Shown here: positions 21,727 through 29,134 of the stretch, one piece after another
Numbering within the stretch: the stretch's first letter is position 1
Layout: each line of letters begins with the position of its first letter
Origin: UBA6022 sp036382575
GTDB taxonomy: Bacteria; Patescibacteriota; Saccharimonadia; Saccharimonadales; Saccharimonadaceae
Direction of reading: 5' to 3'
Length of the DNA stretch: 44,244 nucleotides
Assembly: GCA_036382575.1 (NCBI GenBank)
Contig: DASVHL010000041.1
Coordinates: forward strand, 1 to 44,244
Translations under genes and position numbers: made by a program
The notes under the pieces: model-generated
What the model was told of the DNA's origin: nothing
Seen by the model: the letters and a program-made list of their open reading frames with translations, nothing else
The model's database searches: none

Positions 21727-23370
21727 CTAAAAACCCATACCACCTGGCATGCCACCGCCAGCGGCTGGTGATTCAACCTCGGGTACATCAACAACCAATG
21801 CACCCATTGTGGCTGCTGTACTTGCGATCGAAACGGCGTTTTGTACTGCTTCTTTCGTAACGCGCGCTGGATCGATCACTCCATCCTTTTTAACATCAAC
21901 TAACCCCTTGTCTGGGCTGTTAACGTTAATACCAAAGCCAACTTTGCCTGCTTCAACTTGTGCCAAAAGTGCTTCGCTGTTGAGTCCGGCATTAGTCATA
22001 ATCTGGATAAACGGCTGCTTTAAAGCATTTTTCAAAATCTGACGACCGGCGCTAATACTATCTGATCCGTCAGCATTAATTGCTGCGGATAAGTTCACTA
22101 ATGTTACGCCACCACCAGCAACAATACCCTCGGCAAGTGCCGCCTTGGTTGCCGCCACCGCATCGTCAACACGGAATTTCTTTTCATCAATTTCGGTTTC
22201 TGTCGCACCACCAACTTTAATGACCGCCACTTTGCCAGAAAGTGCCGCGGCGCGTTTACTGTACTGCTCTTTATCATATTCGCTGGTGGCATTTTCAGCC
22301 TGAGCACTAATCTGTGCAATGCGAACGGCTACGTCACCCGAATCGCCACCGCCTTCGATAATCGTAGTTTCGTCTTTACCAACGATAACCTTTCGCGCTG
22401 AACCAACAACTTCTAGACCTACTGACTCAAATGACAACGCCGCATCATCACTCACGACAATGGCGCCAGTGAGTGTCGCGATATCCTGCAAAATTTCTTT
22501 ACGGCGATCACCAAAGGCCGGCGCCTTAACGGCAACCGTATTAAAGACACCCTTTAATTTATTCAGTACTAAAATACTCAGCGCTTCGCCTTCAACTTCA
22601 TCTGCAATCAAGACCACGTCTTTTTTACCTGCTGCGGCCAGTTTTTCAAGCATCGGCAAGAATTCTTGAACGCTACTGATCTTTTTGTCAGTAATCACGA
22701 TGGCAGGTTTTTCGTAGACGGCTTCTTGACGGCTAACATCTGTTACGAAGAATGGACTAACAAACCCTTTATCCAAGCTAAAGCCTTCAACCACCTCAGC
22801 CTCTAGTTCAAGACCCTGGCTCGCTTCAACCGTAACAACACCGTCTTTGCCGACTTTCTGAATAACATCAGCGATCAATTTACCAATCACCTCATCACCG
22901 GCGCTAATCGTCGCAACTTCAGCCACACGGTCGTGCTTGCCTTCAACACTCTCGGCCAAGGTATCAAGCTGCTTCAGCACTTCTTCGCCGGCTGCTTCGA
23001 TTCCCTTGCGTAGTTCCATTGGATTATGTCCAGCTGCGATCAAACGATTCGCTTCCTTCAAAATACTGTAGGTCAGCACCGTTACGGTAGTCGTGCCATC
23101 ACCAGCAACTTTATTTAGTTTCGTTGCCGCCTGCTTGATCAGTTCAGCACCAACTTTATACCCCAAAGTTTCATCGTCATTTTCTGGTAAATCAATACTT
23201 TCCGCCACAGTCACACCATCATGTGTTACTGTCGGGCCACCGTACCCCTTCGCAATCACGACGTTACGGCCTTTTGGTCCATAGGTTACCTTGACTGCGT
23301 CATAGAGTGCTTTTGCGCCGCCAAGTACGCGCGCACGTGCATCATCATCGTAAAAAATCTTTTTAGCCAT
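21727..23370 (-). CDS. groL: 60 kDa chaperonin GroEL
   Basis: 547 aa, standard length. YGPKGRNVVI, DGTTTVTVLTYS and a GGGVTLV motif are intact, and the C-terminus is the Gly/Met tail GGGMPGGMGF. It forms the double-ring folding chamber with GroES. It lies 10 nt downstream of groES in the CIRCE-regulated operon. Confidence 0.97.
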   Translation of the reverse strand: MAKKIFYDDDARARVLGGAKALYDAVKVTYGPKGRNVVIAKGYGGPTVTHDGVTVAESIDLPENDDETLGYKVGAELIKQAATKLNKVAGDGTTTVTVLTYSILKEANRLIAAGHNPMELRKGIEAAGEEVLKQLDTLAESVEGKHDRVAEVATISAGDEVIGKLIADVIQKVGKDGVVTVEASQGLELEAEVVEGFSLDKGFVSPFFVTDVSRQEAVYEKPAIVITDKKISSVQEFLPMLEKLAAAGKKDVVLIADEVEGEALSILVLNKLKGVFNTVAVKAPAFGDRRKEILQDIATLTGAIVVSDDAALSFESVGLEVVGSARKVIVGKDETTIIEGGGDSGDVAVRIAQISAQAENATSEYDKEQYSKRAAALSGKVAVIKVGGATETEIDEKKFRVDDAVAATKAALAEGIVAGGGVTLVNLSAAINADGSDSISAGRQILKNALKQPFIQIMTNAGLNSEALLAQVEAGKVGFGINVNSPDKGLVDVKKDGVIDPARVTKEAVQNAVSIASTAATMGALVVDVPEVESPAAGGGMPGGMGF

Positions 23371-23380
23371 TATCTATCCC

Positions 23381-23644
23381 CTAAACTGTCGCAAGGACAT
23401 CTTCTTCTTTAACGATTAAATATTCAGTGCCATCAATCTTTAGTTCGGTCGTTGAATACTCTTTGTACACAATCTTGTCACCAATCTTCAACTGTTTTAC
23501 ATCTGGTCCAGTTGCCTTTACCGTCGCCATTGTTGGCTTTTCCTTAGCGTTATCAGGTAAGTAAATACCGCTTGCTGTCTTGGTCGCTGCGACTTCGCGC
23601 ACCGCAACTACACGATCAGCCAGAGGTTTAATCGGTGATGTCAT
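23381..23644 (-). CDS. groS: 10 kDa co-chaperonin GroES
   Basis: 87 aa. It begins IKPLADRVVAVREVA and has GIYLPDNAKEKP in the mobile-loop region and DKIVYKEYSTTELKIDG near the end, all typical of GroES. GGAGG (23651-23655) precedes the ATG. It is the first gene of groES-groEL. Confidence 0.96.
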   Translation of the reverse strand: MTSPIKPLADRVVAVREVAATKTASGIYLPDNAKEKPTMATVKATGPDVKQLKIGDKIVYKEYSTTELKIDGTEYLIVKEEDVLATV

Positions 23645-23678
23645 AGAATGCCTCCGTTTAATTAGATTTCTATAATTT

Positions 23679-23717
23679 ATTGTACAAAAAATAGCACTCT
23701 TATGGCAAGAGTGCTAA
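23679..23717 (-). promoter_or_regulatory. groES promoter with CIRCE element
   Basis: TAGCACTC (23692-23699), 9-nt spacer, GAGTGCTA (23709-23716): a full CIRCE inverted repeat, the HrcA operator. The promoter on the minus strand is TTGCCA (23703-23708, inside the CIRCE spacer), 18 bp, TACAAT (23679-23684), so HrcA would cover the -35. This predicts heat-inducible control by HrcA, whose gene is outside the window. Confidence 0.93.
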
Positions 23718-23826
23718 AAGCCATTACTCATAATTGACTAATAATTAAACAAATGTTATAATGTATATTTAGAGCGTATCTAATTGGGCACGCTGAACCT
23801 TGTTACAACTAGAGAAAGGTCCGATT

Positions 23827-24774
23827 GTGATCATTTCACACGATTTTTACCTGACCGATGCGATCAGTGGTATCTCAAAAGTTACCCCGAGTATCGCATG
23901 GGACGCCGTAGAATCGGTGCGCTCAGCAATCGTCACGTCCGACGCATTGAGTCCGTCCGCACAAGTGGATTACCTTGAACTTCTCAAGGATGCGCTTACC
24001 CAGCGCATCTGCGAATTTTTCGAGGACATGAACTACCTCGACATGAGGCAGCACATTGTTCGGCTTATCGCATGGGTTCTTGAGGATCCACGTGATAACC
24101 GACACACACTGCAGCTGATTACAGCGCTTGAAAAACACGCGCAGCCTGCGAGTTGTGTCACTGAAGACGGTGAAGATACCGACCCCCTCAGCGACGAGGA
24201 CTTCGAGAACACTCTCTACGCGGATAATGTGGCGTGGAGAATGCTCGTCGATTTCACATCGCGTCTTCAGTTCCCTTATGAGCTTTTCGACAACGAAGAG
24301 GAGTCGGGATTCCAGTGGCGAAAGTTCATTACTAGCCATAAGTGGATTCCTCAGGTACTGAAGGAGGATCGAGTATTTGGGACGGCCACCTTCATGCAGG
24401 CTATTACCAGCAAAGAAGGGGTGTACCAAACCCTAACGTTTCCGCTTCATGAGTATTCTGTCCTGACATACGAGCTCAACCCGGACTCGTGCGCCAGTCT
24501 GATTCTTCATGAAACCGGAGTCGACGGATACGGTGCTGCTACCATCATCCCGCGTAGCGGATTGACGATGAAAGTTGGTGTAGACCGAGCATCGACTACC
24601 AGCCTGATCAATAATGGGCTGCGAATCGAAAATGCAATGCTCGGACTAACAGCGTTCGATGTCGACGGTGTGGACATCTACGAAAACCCCCTCTACGAAC
24701 GCAACGCAACGATCGAGTTGATGGATGATGGGTCAGTAAACCTACTAACCGCTCCCTCGACTTGGTCCCTCTAG
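23827..24774 (+). CDS. Hypothetical protein, about 315 aa
   Basis: No family recognised. It has an acidic helical N-terminal half (residues 1-170), with an Asp/Glu-rich stretch (EDGEDTDPLSDEDFEN), and a more beta-like C-terminal half. There are no membrane segments. The start is decided by AGAAAGG (23812-23819) 7 nt before a GTG at 23827; the frame opens nine codons earlier without a signal. It is a single-gene unit ending at a strong terminator, the same style as the orphans at 2766, 7367 and 20521. Confidence 0.55.
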   Translation: MIISHDFYLTDAISGISKVTPSIAWDAVESVRSAIVTSDALSPSAQVDYLELLKDALTQRICEFFEDMNYLDMRQHIVRLIAWVLEDPRDNRHTLQLITALEKHAQPASCVTEDGEDTDPLSDEDFENTLYADNVAWRMLVDFTSRLQFPYELFDNEEESGFQWRKFITSHKWIPQVLKEDRVFGTATFMQAITSKEGVYQTLTFPLHEYSVLTYELNPDSCASLILHETGVDGYGAATIIPRSGLTMKVGVDRASTTSLINNGLRIENAMLGLTAFDVDGVDIYENPLYERNATIELMDDGSVNLLTAPSTWSL

Positions 24775-24782
24775 TAACAAGG

Positions 24783-24811
24783 ATACCCGCCACGAAAGTG
24801 GCGGGTATTTC
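24783..24811 (+). terminator. Terminator after the 23827 gene
   Basis: ATACCCGCCAC-gaaa-GTGGCGGGTAT followed by TTCCTTCTTT; an 11-bp perfect stem with a GAAA tetraloop. Confidence 0.9.
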
Positions 24812-24830
24812 CTTCTTTGGCAATCATTAC

Positions 24831-25265
24831 CTAGGCAAGTGCTGTTAGTTCACCTTTAATGGCTGCTGGCACAAAATTACCTGCTTCTACTAAGGCGTGA
24901 ATTTCTTTCAGCCCATCACCCTCAATCTGGGCGCCATCTTCTTTGAAGATCTCAATCGAGATTACTGCCGTTTCTTGGTTGAAGCTAACCACTGCCGCGC
25001 CAGATAGGCCAAGTGCATTGATATGATGAACAGCAAGTTCACTATCACCAATACCGCCATCAACTACGTTACGTCCCTGCAAACGTACGCCTTCCATGAT
25101 CGCTGTAGCTAATTGCTGCTGCATAGCGTCATAAACGACTACGACATTTCCAGCCGTCTGTAGCCAATCTGCCATCGCCTTACCAACATTCCAGGCGCAC
25201 TCGGTGTCGAGTCCTGATTCAGTTGTTCCTTGTATACAGTATTCTTTAATCAATTCTTCACTCAT
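24831..25265 (-). CDS. One-domain phosphohexomutase-like protein, active site altered
   Basis: 144 aa corresponding only to domain I of alpha-D-phosphohexomutases (phosphomannomutase/phosphoglucomutase, normally ~450 aa, four domains). Matches: GLDTECAWNVGKAMADWL (family AYRIGRAFAEFL), VVVVYDAMQQQLATAIMEG, GRNVVDGGI. The catalytic phosphoserine loop TASHNP reads VVSFNQ: the Ser and Asn positions remain but His and Pro are gone, and domains II-IV are missing. It is probably a regulatory or binding relic rather than an enzyme. Leaderless start at 25265: TGA-TACAAT (25273-25278) ends 7 nt upstream. Confidence 0.6.
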   Translation of the reverse strand: MSEELIKEYCIQGTTESGLDTECAWNVGKAMADWLQTAGNVVVVYDAMQQQLATAIMEGVRLQGRNVVDGGIGDSELAVHHINALGLSGAAVVSFNQETAVISIEIFKEDGAQIEGDGLKEIHALVEAGNFVPAAIKGELTALA

Positions 25266-25346
25266 TATATCTATTGTATCACTATTGACTTTATGGTTAT
25301 TTGCGGCTATAATATGTAAGTTCGTACTCAACTCTAGGGGGTAGCA

Positions 25347-25649
25347 TTGAAGCTTACAAGCTATCGGACTGTGCTACATCGAGCAATCGAATACACGCAG
25401 AATGATCACCGCAGTGACGCAAACCTATCGCTCAGTAATTTTTATTACCAAGCTGGACGGTCAAATCAAGAGAATTACCTCAAAATCCTTAAATGGACAC
25501 TTCAAGACGAGGAATATATGAAAGCTGCAGATCATGTGAAAGAATACATTGCAAAATGTCTCTACTCACTCGATCTATCATCTAACAAAGAAACGAACGA
25601 GGTTTTTGTAAAAAGAACCAAGAACGGATATAAGATAATTGGACGATAA
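25347..25649 (+). CDS. Hypothetical protein, 100 aa
   Basis: Not recognised. Small, basic, largely helical protein with an aromatic-rich middle (LSNFYYQAGRS) and a Lys-rich end (VKRTKNGYKIIGR). The start is TTG at 25347, supported by AGGGGG about 6 nt upstream. Single-gene unit with its own GC-rich terminator at 25674-25702. Confidence 0.5.
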   Translation: MKLTSYRTVLHRAIEYTQNDHRSDANLSLSNFYYQAGRSNQENYLKILKWTLQDEEYMKAADHVKEYIAKCLYSLDLSSNKETNEVFVKRTKNGYKIIGR

Positions 25650-25673
25650 ATTCCTGATTACACTGTATCCGTA

Positions 25674-25702
25674 AGCCGCCCCTGCGCCATGCACGGGCGG
25701 CT
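25674..25702 (+). terminator. Terminator after the 25347 gene
   Basis: AGCCGCCC-(13 nt)-GGGCGGCT followed by CTTCCATTTT; an 8-bp GC-rich perfect stem. Confidence 0.8.
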
Positions 25703-25732
25703 CTTCCATTTTATAGACTATAAGCATAACCA

Positions 25733-25761
25733 TTGACTTTATTTCATTTATATGCTAAAAT
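25733..25761 (+). promoter_or_regulatory. Promoter of the PRTase-like gene
   Basis: TTGACT (25733-25738), 17-bp spacer, TAAAAT (25756-25761), ending 8 nt before the ATG at 25770. A textbook sigma-70-type promoter that predicts a leaderless mRNA. Confidence 0.75.
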
Positions 25762-25769
25762 TTGCACAA

Positions 25770-26720
25770 ATGCGCGAACAAGAAAATAAATATACCATCC
25801 TGGAAGCCCATGACCGAACCGATGGTTCTCATAAGTCACTTGAAGAGCTTGAGATTGAGTATGTAAATCTTACCGACGAACTTATTTATCACATAACCCA
25901 TGGCTTTAATGCGATTGTCGATGGAAAAATGACCGCCGTAGTCCCTACTAAAGTTATATTTCTTGATAAGTCAGCCCGACCGCTAGCTTGGTTAACTCGT
26001 GATCTATGGGATAAGTTAGCCCCTGAACCAGGCGAGACTGAAATTCCAAAGCAGCCTGATTTTAATTTCCTGAACATTGACCGCCGACAGTGGCGTGATC
26101 AGCTTGACCCTAACAAGACGGGTCAGTTTAACGCCGACAATCTCTCTGATTCACAAATGGAGGGACTGCGATCTATTTTCAATAGAGATCATAATGGGTC
26201 ATTTGATGAAACCAATGACCTTGACGATCAAGTTATCCTCGTTGTTGATGAGGTTAAGTCTACCGGCGACACATTAAACATAGCCCAAGAAATGATTAAA
26301 CGCGCGTTCCCTAGTTCTATCGTCGGGGGAGTTCACTGGATGTCAAAAACAACCCAAGTGAACGGCGCGACAGGTAACGCCGATATTCCTATTTGGTACC
26401 AAGACGACAGCAAGGATCCTAAAAACGAAGTTGGCCGTGGAGTGGGCAACAGGCTACCAAAACGACTTATCACCCATCCATCGCAAGAATTTTTAAGTCG
26501 ACGCTTCAACGAGCCAGATCAAAAAGCACTGCGTCTACGAGAAGATTTTAAAACACTTTCTGATGGTGTTGGTAATGATGTACTATATCAGCCGTATACA
26601 TTCAGGGACGACGAATCAATCGAAAAGCGTACCGAAAAATACAACCAGTTGAGTTACCGTGAAACAATGCTGGCACGCCGGGCTATCAGTGAATCAAACA
26701 AGCAACTCGCTTCTCGCTAG
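25770..26720 (+). CDS. Phosphoribosyltransferase-like protein
   Basis: About 316 aa. The segment VILVVDEVKSTGDTLNIA matches the PRPP-binding motif of type I phosphoribosyltransferases (hydrophobic stretch, two acidic residues, then STGxTL). An N-terminal IFLDKSARPLAWLTRDLWD motif is also seen in uncharacterised PRTase-like proteins, and a large insertion (residues ~95-145) separates the two. The substrate is unknown. The start was moved to 25770 because the -10 TAAAAT at 25756-25761 overlaps the first in-frame ATG (25752), implying a leaderless transcript. Confidence 0.6.
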   Translation: MREQENKYTILEAHDRTDGSHKSLEELEIEYVNLTDELIYHITHGFNAIVDGKMTAVVPTKVIFLDKSARPLAWLTRDLWDKLAPEPGETEIPKQPDFNFLNIDRRQWRDQLDPNKTGQFNADNLSDSQMEGLRSIFNRDHNGSFDETNDLDDQVILVVDEVKSTGDTLNIAQEMIKRAFPSSIVGGVHWMSKTTQVNGATGNADIPIWYQDDSKDPKNEVGRGVGNRLPKRLITHPSQEFLSRRFNEPDQKALRLREDFKTLSDGVGNDVLYQPYTFRDDESIEKRTEKYNQLSYRETMLARRAISESNKQLASR

Positions 26721-26769
26721 TACATAGTCACCGTTTTTCTTTTCGTCTGTTCTTAACTATACTGATAAG

Positions 26770-27810
26770 ATGACTATTCGCTTCGCATATCCTGATGAAA
26801 TAATTCGGTGGAATACACTGGTTTTAGCCAACCCTGATCAGGGAAATGTTTTCCAAGGTCTAGAGTTTGCCGAGCAAAAACACGCTAGTGGATGGCGACC
26901 ACGCTATATCGTTGCCGGTACGCTTGTGATGACCGTGCTTGAAAAGTACGTTTTCGGACTGGGTAAATTATGGTACCTCCCAAAAGGCCCAGGCATTACT
27001 TCGGTTCGTGAACTCGATGACATCTTGGCCAACCTAACAGACTTTGCCAATCAAGAAGGTGTCTTTGCGGTTAAAATCGAGCCCGAATTACTTGATTCAG
27101 ATGAGACTCGTGCTGATTTATTAAAGCTAAATTTAAGAAAAGTCTCTCCCATTCAACCCAACTTCTCCACTGTTACGTTGGATATTTCAGCTGATTTAGA
27201 TACCGTTATGGCCAGTCTTAACCAAAAGGGTCGCCACGCTATTAAGCGTGCCGAGCGTGACGGTGTCACCGTAGAGCGCGTCGAATCAAACGACGAAAAT
27301 TGCCGCCTCATGTACAAGTTACTCGCTACCACCGCTGAGGGATCGTTCCGCATACGCAAATATAACTACTACAAGACATTCTGGCAGCGCTACGCACATG
27401 AAGACGAAGGCCAGCTATTCTTTGCCTACGTCGACGGCAAGATTGTCGCTGGTGCCTACGCCGTTATCTTTGGCGCTAAAAGCACCTACAAAGACGGTGC
27501 CTCGATCCGTGAGCGAACTGTCTACGGAGCTAGTCATCTCCTGCAGTGGCATGTTATTACTTGGGCCAAAGAAAAAGGCTCGGTAATCCATGACTTCTGT
27601 GGCTCACCGCCAGCAAGTGAAATTAAAAATCCCGAACACCCCCACTATGGTATCGGCCGATTTAAAACCAGCTTTAACAAGGAAGTCACCGACTACATAG
27701 GCGCCTGGGATATTGTTGTTAAGTCTGCTGCCTATAAACTATGGATAAAAATCGGCGAACGCGTCGTCCTGCGAATCCACAACCAGTTGCACCACGAAAA
27801 CTGGTACTAG
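26770..27810 (+). CDS. FemX-like peptidoglycan bridge aminoacyltransferase
   Basis: 346 aa FemABX family protein. Two GNAT-like halves are visible: VFQGLEFAEQKHASGWRPRY near the N-terminus, the conserved SLNQKGRHAIKRAERDGV segment, then FFAYVDGKIVAGAYAVIFG and HDFCGSPPASE. It transfers amino acids from aminoacyl-tRNA to lipid II stem peptides at the inner face of the membrane. A second paralogue is at 35515. A -10 TATACT at 26758-26763 lies 6 nt before the ATG (leaderless type). The stop codon overlaps the convergent MurE gene. Confidence 0.88.
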   Translation: MTIRFAYPDEIIRWNTLVLANPDQGNVFQGLEFAEQKHASGWRPRYIVAGTLVMTVLEKYVFGLGKLWYLPKGPGITSVRELDDILANLTDFANQEGVFAVKIEPELLDSDETRADLLKLNLRKVSPIQPNFSTVTLDISADLDTVMASLNQKGRHAIKRAERDGVTVERVESNDENCRLMYKLLATTAEGSFRIRKYNYYKTFWQRYAHEDEGQLFFAYVDGKIVAGAYAVIFGAKSTYKDGASIRERTVYGASHLLQWHVITWAKEKGSVIHDFCGSPPASEIKNPEHPHYGIGRFKTSFNKEVTDYIGAWDIVVKSAAYKLWIKIGERVVLRIHNQLHHENWY

Positions 27811-29108
27811 TTCTTATCGGTATCTTTTTCAAGCAGTTCACGGACAACTGCAGCGTCGTTCCATGGTAGTTTTTCGCCGTTCACGATGCGGAATTGCTCA
27901 TGACCCATACCAGTAATCAAAACAGTATCACCCGTCTTGGCTATCGACAGGGCTTTTTCAATCGCGTCGCGACGATCGGCAAGTTCAGTTAATTTGGCAG
28001 TTGCGCCAGCAGTTTCAATGCCATCACGCACCTGATCACGAATCGCTCGTGGATCTTCGTTGTAGCTCTCTTCGTCAGTCAGGATAATTCGATCAGCTAG
28101 GCGTGCGGCAATTTCACCCATAATTGGACGTTTTAATTTATCGCGGTCACCGGTTGCACCAAACACTAGGATGACGCGGTTCTTTGTGATCTCTTTGGTG
28201 GCCTTTAGCAGCTGCTCTAAGGCATCTGGCGTATGAGCGTAATCCACGATCACATCGTAGCCTAGGCCTTCAACTACGCGCTCAAAACGACCAGGAACAC
28301 CCTCTAAATTGGCGATGCCTTCTACAATATCTTCTAATTTAATACCCAGTAGATACGCCACACAGGCGGCCGCGGTCATATTATAGACATTAAAGGTCCC
28401 GGGCAACGCTGTCGCGAGTTCTAGTTTTGTCTGGTGATCGATAATCACATTGGCTTCGCTACCCTTTTTGTACAGCTTCACGTAATCAATCTTCGCCTCG
28501 GCTTCTTCATGCTGACCATACGTCATCTTTAGTTCACCGGCTGGGAATTTGTCGTAGTAGTCATACCAAGTATCATCACGGTTCAAGACAATAAATTTCG
28601 GTTCATGGGCGAACAGTTTCGCTTTGGCGGCGGCGTATTCGTCCATCGTATGGTGATAGTCCAGGTGATCCTGTGTCAGATTAGTCATAACAGCCACTTC
28701 GATTGGTACGCCATCGAGCTTGTGTTGCTGCAGAGCATGACTGGTAATCTCAAGTACCACATAATCAACGCCTACCTTCTTAGCATCACGGAAGAACTCT
28801 TGCATACGCTCAGTTGTTCCGACAGTTGCATTGAGATCGTTTAGTTGCGTATTGCCGTCGATTTCAATGAGCGCCGTACTAAACATCGCGGTCTTGTGAC
28901 CCGCCTCTTTCAAAATTTCATTGATGTAGTTGATCGTCGTCGTTTTACCGTTTGTCCCGGTAACTGCAATAACTCTCAGACTATTAGCCGGATTACCATA
29001 TTTAAGCGCGACCAAACGAACGCGTCCACGACGATAGATTTCTTCAATACCGTGAACCATACCTTGCGGTAAATAATTTCGGACCCCATTCACCAACTTC
29101 TGTTTCAT
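27807..29108 (-). CDS. murE: MurE-like UDP-MurNAc-tripeptide ligase without N-domain
   Basis: 433 aa Mur ligase. P-loop VIAVTGTNGKTTT starts near residue 48, so the usual ~90-residue UDP-binding N-terminal domain is almost absent. Further motifs: EITSHAL, TNLTQDHLDYH, PGRFERV, VIVDYAHTPDAL, FGATGDRDKLKR. The diamino-acid selectivity motif DNPR/DNPA of standard MurE reads NEDPRAI. It would add the third amino acid to UDP-MurNAc-dipeptide, feeding the FemX branch enzymes. Leaderless-type start: TGC-TAAAAT (29115-29120), 6 nt from the ATG. MurT- or CapB-like function is an alternative. Confidence 0.8.
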   Translation of the reverse strand: MKQKLVNGVRNYLPQGMVHGIEEIYRRGRVRLVALKYGNPANSLRVIAVTGTNGKTTTINYINEILKEAGHKTAMFSTALIEIDGNTQLNDLNATVGTTERMQEFFRDAKKVGVDYVVLEITSHALQQHKLDGVPIEVAVMTNLTQDHLDYHHTMDEYAAAKAKLFAHEPKFIVLNRDDTWYDYYDKFPAGELKMTYGQHEEAEAKIDYVKLYKKGSEANVIIDHQTKLELATALPGTFNVYNMTAAACVAYLLGIKLEDIVEGIANLEGVPGRFERVVEGLGYDVIVDYAHTPDALEQLLKATKEITKNRVILVFGATGDRDKLKRPIMGEIAARLADRIILTDEESYNEDPRAIRDQVRDGIETAGATAKLTELADRRDAIEKALSIAKTGDTVLITGMGHEQFRIVNGEKLPWNDAAVVRELLEKDTDKN

Positions 29109-29134
29109 ATCTCTATTTTAGCACTCGCAGTAGG

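Noticed and set aside
21749..23284. Several long plus-strand frames opposite groEL and nrdA
   Set aside because: They lack start signals, have Ser/Thr/Pro-rich shadow composition, and lie antisense to conserved genes.
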